Assembly: GCA_032690845.1 (NCBI GenBank)
Contig: CM064430.1
Coordinates: 46,101,882-46,165,881, forward strand
Length of the DNA stretch: 64,000 bases
Source: Eleusine coracana subsp. coracana
Taxonomy: Eukaryota; Streptophyta; Magnoliopsida; Poales; Poaceae
Reading direction: 5' to 3'
The translations under genes and the position numbers were made by a program. This document shows positions 58,560-64,000 of this stretch, one piece after another. The notes beneath the pieces were generated by a model that did not search any database, had not been told where the DNA came from, and saw only the letters and a program-made list of their open reading frames with translations. The first letter of the stretch is position 1, and each line of letters begins with the position of its first letter.

Positions 58560-60039
58560 ATCGGCTTGTATATAGTTATCTAGAATATTGTTTGCTCGAG
58601 CTTACTTCTGGATATATTGCAGAGCCAGTCATCATCTTCTCAATCCGCTAATGCTATTACTAGCCGATGATTTGCCCCTAGAAACAATCTTGACGTCTTT
58701 GCAAGAGATATGCAATTAGGTGTTGATTTTTGTGTCAACCCTTATCTGCCATTACTTAGCAAGACAGCATGTGCATCATCAGTGGCCACCCTGCCATCAT
58801 ATATATGTACCTTGGATGCCTCCAGCCGATGTGCTTAACCATCCTCATACTCCGATGAGTCCCGTATGTATAGCAGCTGCCTTTGAAAAGCCAACACCTC
58901 AGAGCAGGATACATGGTATAAAATAGGTCAACCATCCTGGTCTCTTCCAAATATTGCGGTCCAAACTTCCCATTGGCTTCTGCGAGCAACAAGTGTAGAC
59001 GTTGCCACATTGACTTTGCTGCCTCCCATCAGCCATCTGCGTGTAACTAGCCTTGACTATTTTGGCTGCCCCAATCATTCACTGCACTGGAATTTTGTAG
59101 AGCCGACAAACTAACACTTAGGGCTTGTTTGGTTCCATTGGAACGGGCCAGAATGAAGCCCGTGGACGGAACTAATTGGCCCAAAATAAAACAACCTCCA
59201 TGCAAAAAAACACTGTTCGGTTTGGACCGGTCCGGAACAAAGTAGGGTTCGTTTTGGCCATTTTGCATTTTCAGCAGGCCGGTTTCGTTCTTCACCTACA
59301 TAGATCCGGAGCTAATCCAGCAAACCTCAGCTGGATCAAATGAATCACCTGGATTCACTGGATCCAAGTCCAAAACCATTCTTGGTGCAGAATGAATCAT
59401 CAACATGGCCTTAATCATTTCTTGTAGGATTCTTCTGCCCCATAAGACCAGCACATAGCATTTGTTCTGGAAACCAAGTACCGTGGCACCCCTACCATGT
59501 TAAACTGAAACATTCCCAGCGTCACTAAAATTATCCTTTTTTTAACCTAGTAATCCTGCTTTCCCGTCACCTTGAAAAATATTTCACCATCGGCTGATAG
59601 CTACATAGCTTCCTTGCTGACCCTGAATACTTCGACCATGGTATTTGCCTCCTGCTGATAAAAACATAACACGAGCCAATGGTGGAGTGCACATATCATG
59701 CTAGCCGATGGGAAGATAGAAATAACACATGCGAACCCACTCAGTATGATACGATGATAGTACTCTGAGCATCCTTTATTTAGTGCATATACCAGATAAT
59801 AATGCTTAGCTTCTTTACTTTGCTATCTGTAACAGTCGATGGGAAGATAGAAGACCTCTATCAGCTTGAAAGTTGAAACCATGTAACTATGACCAAAACT
59901 AACTTCTGAACTGGGCATATTAGCAGCCATAGTTGACTTGATGAGCATGAGGACGTGGCACAAACTGGACTGCAGTGCTTTTGTTGTCGAGCTATATTCT
60001 CGATAGTAATACTAGGTATGCATATGAGCTCTAGAAGTC
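58560..60039. other. Gypsy-like degraded DNA with CCGATG words
   Basis: Continues the sequence type found left of the RTE insertion; GCCGATG recurs (near 58663, 58822, 59703 and others). No intact ORF. Confidence 0.4.
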
Positions 60040-60470
60040 AATGGACATAAGACACAAGGTTTATACAGGTTTAGGTCTCCATGAGGATAATAACCCTATG
60101 TTATGTTTGATGTATTGTATTGATGATGTCTCGCGCTAGGGTTCCGAGAAGAGTTCTGATGATCCTTTTGGAAGACCCATGCCCCCCTTATATATCCGAA
60201 GGGCAGGGCTTACGTAATAAATCTCCTAGATGGTTACAACAGTTTCTATCTATAGCCAATATCTCTAATATTATCTTACCGCCCACTCCAAGTTATGATC
60301 CGAGTAGTAGTGTTCATGGGCTTTTATCTCCATAACATTGTTAATAGATCCTGACCCACTCTGCAGAATATCTAAATAGTTAGATATCCAGGAAACACAT
60401 GTCCCACACTTGTCGTTGCAGCCCACTTCTGAGATTGAAGATCTAACCATCAACTCCGCATTCTATCATT
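60040..60470. repeat. LTR-like fragment
   Basis: ACACAAGGTTTATACAGGTTTAG followed by AATAACCCTA and a TATA-like CCTTATATAT near 60187 is the style of grass gypsy LTRs. No partner LTR was identified. Confidence 0.35.
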
Positions 60471-60610
60471 ATCATTACTGCAACTAAGCCGATGATTGTG
60501 TCCTAGGAACAATGCCCATGCCGTTGCAAGAGTCATGCAGTCAAATCTTGATCTTCACATAGTGCTCGCTGCTAAGATAATCGTGCATCACCAGACCAGC
60601 TTGCATTCTA

Positions 60611-60946
60611 CTCCCTCTATATTAAGAAAGGAATTTGTTTAGGACATCACTTTTATATCAATGAATGATTAATTAGTGGTAGTTTTTCCTATATGTCCTT
60701 ATTAAATAGAGTTTTGGATCCACTTCATTCACTATCAGTTCCCTCTCCTTCTGGTTAGCTGCAATGGGCTTGACGTAAGACTGAAGGTCATTGGTTTGAT
60801 TCCCAGCCACGCCCCTTTTTTTTGTGCGCTTCAGTTATGGTGACAGGGGGCAAAGCAGACCGGAACTAAGTTTAATTTCCAAAATGAATTGATTTGATAA
60901 CAATTGCAAAAAAGCTAAAACGAACCCCTTTCTAATATGGAGGGAG
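60611..60946. mobile_element. TIR element (MITE) containing a tRNA-like module
   Basis: Ends CTCCCTCTATATTAAGAAAG on the left and, inverted, CTCCCTCCATATTAGAAAGG on the right, a close match. The left flank is TA and the right flank TG, so a TA duplication (Stowaway type) is not confirmed. The interior carries the module annotated at 60745-60823. Confidence 0.7.
60745..60823 (+). ncRNA. tRNA-derived, Pol III-type module
   Basis: CTTCTGGTTAGCTGC resembles the D-arm/A-box part of a tRNA and GGTTTGATTCC at 60793-60803 is a near-consensus B box. The spacing is tRNA-like, followed by GCCACGCCCC and eight T, a Pol III terminator. A matching 5' acceptor strand is missing, so it is not a tRNA gene; it looks like a SINE head or tRNA fossil. 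Confidence 0.45.
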
Positions 60947-61079
60947 TGTGTCCCTAACCGATATGCTTATTAGTATATATGATTCGCTTGGAAACCCTTC
61001 AATTACCCAAATCTTGCATGTAGGTATTTGTCGAGTGCCTGAAACACCGGTAAAGGCCCCAAAAAACTTGACAAACACA

Positions 61080-62083
61080 AGGCACTAGGTGGAAGTGGAG
61101 AGGCCAAGAATCTATTGGATGCTCAGTGAAATCACAAGGCACTAGGTGGCAGTGGAGAGGCCAAGAATCTGTTGGATGAACCCAGAAAATGAAGTCAAGC
61201 GGAGATGAGGATTTTCAACTTCTGGAGATAGAGACCAGACTGGACGGTATCAGAGATCAGAGAACTATTGGCAGCGAGGAATCTATTGACAGGAAGGCCC
61301 ACACAGGCTGGATACAGTGTTCAGACTGGACGGTACGGCCTGTATGGATGGGATAAAAATAGAGAGGAAGCAGATACCGGACTAATACCTGGGAGCATCA
61401 GTAGGGAGTCAAAGGGAAAAGAGAGGAGCACTAGGAGGAGATGTTAGATATCTTGAGAGTCCTAGAGAGAGTAACTTGAGCATTTATTCACATCTAAGGC
61501 CGGTTAGGCATCAGTGATGAGCCTATCGTGATCGGTTGTGAAAGCCGTCACATGTTTGTACATAGTTTGAGCTCATCGTTAAAAGGAGCATCGATAGTAA
61601 GCGCTCGTGTCGGCTCAGAGAGTCCGACAAGTTCTTGAGGGAGGTGAGCTTGTGCCTTGGTAGCAGCAGTGACACAACCATGTCTTTACTCCGGGAATGA
61701 TTGCAGGCTCGTGTGTGACAACTCCACTTGGTGGCAAGAGGGACCGGCACTTTGGCGGGAGTGATCCAACAAGGAGTAGGGGAAAGCGCCATCCTTCCGA
61801 GACCTTGAGGAAAAAATCATGAGCATTCCTTGACCCTTCTCTTTACTATTCCACAATTATATATTATAGTTGAAAGGTTGACTTGAGGCTTGCATAGGCT
61901 AGTGTGGCTTAGTTTTCGCATTGCACGGATCATGAACACTAGCATGTGTAGGATCTTGGTCTCATAGAATTTTTAGGTTGAAACGATTGCTAGGGGTGAG
62001 CAAGGAAGTTGAAGTATTTGCTGATTGTGGTCGGCTTACAGATTCACACCCCCCCCCCTCTCGGTACACCTTCGATCCTTACA
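61080..62083 (+). repeat. Truncated copia LTR, opposite orientation to the element at 7090-17489
   Basis: The plus strand here matches the minus strand of the LTRs at 7090 and 15807: GCTCAGTGAAATCACAAGGCACTAG, GAAGTCAAGCGGAGA, CCTAACCGG-type text inverted (GGCCGGTTAGGCATC), TCTTTACTATTCCACAATT, a C run near 62049-62058, and the end CCTTCGATCCTTACA at 62083. The start is missing. The first part is doubled: CAAGGCACTAGGTGG recurs at about 61079 and 61135. Confidence 0.75.
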
Positions 62084-63104
62084 TTGGTGCATAATCTCTC
62101 TATCCAAAGAGTGGGGTCAAGGTCAATCACTCTCAATACTGACTAGCAATGGTGAAACAATATCAAGATTGATTGTATAAAAAGAAGATATTAGATTCAT
62201 CGTGCAACAAATTATCATACAAAATAATATTTTATATTTGAAGTCATTTATTTAGTAGATATTTTGTGTCAAAGTAAAAAAATGAGTTTGACTAAATTCA
62301 TAAATGCTAACATTTGGGCACAAGCGAGATAAGAAAGAATATATACATGCATTGTGTCAGTCCATGCATATCCATGAAAACATAAAGTTTGTAGGACATC
62401 TGCATTGTAATCCAAGAACATGAGCTATTCCATAGATTTAAGAAATTTGAATGTGACCCGACAAAGTTTTCATACCTATGTGTATATCTCGTCTACAATG
62501 TATTTTCAAAATATATTTTTTCTGTCTTGAAGAGGTCCAAATGTGATACATTAATAATGATAAAACTCAGACCAGTTTGTTGTAGTTTTTGCTGATTTTT
62601 TCATATGGAAACTCAAAATCTAAATGAACAGTACTATGGCAAGCTATACTTTGAAAAGTTAAAAAGATGGCGTAAGAAAAAATGAATTAAAATATCTAAA
62701 TTCAGCTGAGAGAGAGCTCTTGGAGCAGTTAAAAGATTATTACAAAATGTAATAGCAAAAACCAAATAGCCAAAAGTTAGGAAACATTCTTTCTGCCAAA
62801 AGCTCAAAAGTTCTTGACAAGCAATTTGGTGCATGCCTTCAACCAGTACCGCAGCCACACGAAGCACACCTAGCGATCTATTTCCAAGTAGAAAAGAGAT
62901 GTTCTCAAACTCCGATCGAGGGTACTTTGACCCTAGGGGATGTCGAGTCAGCCATGCATCAAGTATGTCAGATCTTTTTTCTTACAAGGCTTCAATAAAC
63001 CATGTCATAACAACTCTTCTTCCCTAGCAATTTTTATGCCCAAGCAGTGGTCCCATGAACTACCTAACAGCTATCTCAGGTCATAAGAAAAACCCCTCCA
63101 TTAG
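62084..63104. other. AT-rich DNA without recognised features
   Basis: Possibly old interior of the retroelement whose LTR ends at 62083, but no gag motif is visible. Confidence 0.4.
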
Positions 63105-63650
63105 TTTTATTTCATCAAGAACTTAAACAGAGAAAGGTACATCACACAACTACACAGAATAGCTTAACACTACAGTTGGAAGATAACCGATGGCGTGAGT
63201 TGTAAATATCAGCTCTCACTCTCTCTATCGTTTCATCATCCTCAAGAACTTAAATAAATAGAGGGACAGCACACATGTACCCAATAGCAGTTAGACTACA
63301 ATTTGAAGAAAATGGATGATGGGAGTTGCAATCAGAATCATCTCAGATAGAAGGACAACACATAATTACAGAGAATAGCATTAACACTACAGTTAGAAAC
63401 TTGTCAAAAAAAAAACCACTACAGTTAGAAGATAACAAATGGTGTGAGTTGCAAATATCAGCTCTCTAAATGGCTCATCATCCTCAAGAACTTAAATAAA
63501 GAGAGGGACAACACACATCTACCCAATAGCAGTTACACTTCAGTTTAAAGCAGATGGATGATGGGAGTTGCAATCAGAATCATCTCAAATAAAAGGACAA
63601 CACATAATTATATAGAATAGCATTAGCACTACAGTTAGGAGATAACAGAT
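63105..63650. repeat. Tandem repeat, unit about 210-220 bp, two copies plus a partial third
   Basis: CTACAGTTRGRAGATAAC recurs at about 63170, 63420 and 63630, and GATGGATGATGGGAGTTGCAATC-type text (shown in part: GATGGGAGTTGCAATCAGAA) occurs in each unit. Copy 1 has a 31-bp internal doubling at 63390-63420 with a poly(A) stretch. Confidence 0.8.
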
Positions 63651-63700
63651 AGCGTGTGTGTGTGCTCACGCGTGTAACTCTTTTACCATATCATCAAATG

Positions 63701-63966
63701 AGTAATTTTTAGAAACCTACAACTATTTATGCCCATGTATCACAAAACTACAACCTTTTGAGCCTATTTCAGGAAATTACAACTTTGAGCAGGGATCGAG
63801 CTACGTAGCACTCATGGAATTGACAGGTGGAACCATGTCACAAAAGTCGTAGGTTCTTGCTAATTACTTAGGGCTGAAATAGTACTAGTTTTGTTAAATA
63901 AACTTCAAAAGTAGTAGTTTTGTGATACAAAGGCATCAAGTAGTTGTATTTTTATGAAATTTCCCC
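63701..63966. mobile_element. Foldback/TIR MITE at the right edge
   Basis: The left arm (63702-63760) includes TGTATCACAAAACTACAACC; the right arm (63901-63965) inverted includes TGTATCACAAAACTACTACTT. The arms are about 60 bp with scattered mismatches. No coding sequence. Confidence 0.65.
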
Positions 63967-64000
63967 TATGTATATTGATTATATGGCAATAGTTCAGGAA

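Noticed and set aside
60745..60823. A functional tRNA gene
   Set aside because: The 3' acceptor strand GCCACGCCCC has no matching 5' strand and the anticodon arm is irregular.
1..64000. CRISPR arrays, rRNA genes, organellar inserts
   Set aside because: No regularly spaced short repeats and no recognisable rRNA, plastid or mitochondrial sequence were seen on reading; a computed search was not possible.

Overview
The window is nuclear DNA of a flowering plant, almost certainly a grass. The evidence is nested, decayed plant transposons of many classes (CACTA, Ty1/copia, Ty3/gypsy, L1-like and RTE LINEs, Helitrons, Tourist and other MITEs, a TRIM) and one intron-containing type III polyketide synthase gene with a GC-rich coding sequence of grass type. 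A panicoid grass of the sorghum/sugarcane group is a plausible guess but cannot be proven here. No bacterial, organellar, rRNA or CRISPR feature was seen.

Layout. 1-5024: right part of a CACTA (En/Spm) element with a broken TNP2 transposase, a second intron-containing transposon gene, subterminal repeats and a terminal TAGTG. 5025-7084: low-information DNA with one unidentified coding-like fragment. 7090-17489: a complete minus-strand Ty1/copia element with paired LTRs, primer-binding site, polypurine tract and an exact 5-bp target duplication (GCCAA). It encodes gag plus a degenerate extra ORF, but no recognisable pol. 18250-20176: a diverged related LTR.

21371-26357: three direct copies of a segment that in its last copy is the 3' flank of the polyketide synthase gene. 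Later insertions (a 274-bp TRIM and a Tourist MITE) sit in the middle copy and can be read against the uninterrupted third copy. 26372-27713 (minus strand): the only apparently intact host gene, a two-exon, 404-aa curcuminoid-synthase-like type III polyketide synthase. Upstream of it, 28702-29529 is a Pack-MULE-like element carrying a berberine-bridge-enzyme-like fragment.

30240-44290: an L1-like LINE split by a full-length minus-strand Ty3/gypsy element (31106-41056) of Tat-like type. 45428-46205: a distant fourth copy of the polyketide synthase flank repeat. 46370-60600: a mosaic of old gypsy-like sequence interrupted by a Tourist MITE, a foldback element, a TIR element, two head-to-tail Helitrons and an RTE-clade LINE with one frame and only four in-frame stops. 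60611-64000: a TIR element containing a tRNA-like Pol III module, a truncated copia LTR in the opposite orientation, a short tandem repeat and a terminal foldback element.

Functionally, only the polyketide synthase looks able to make a working protein. Everything else recognised is transposon-derived or gene fragments carried by transposons. Boundaries supported by repeats and target duplications are given to the base; others are approximate.
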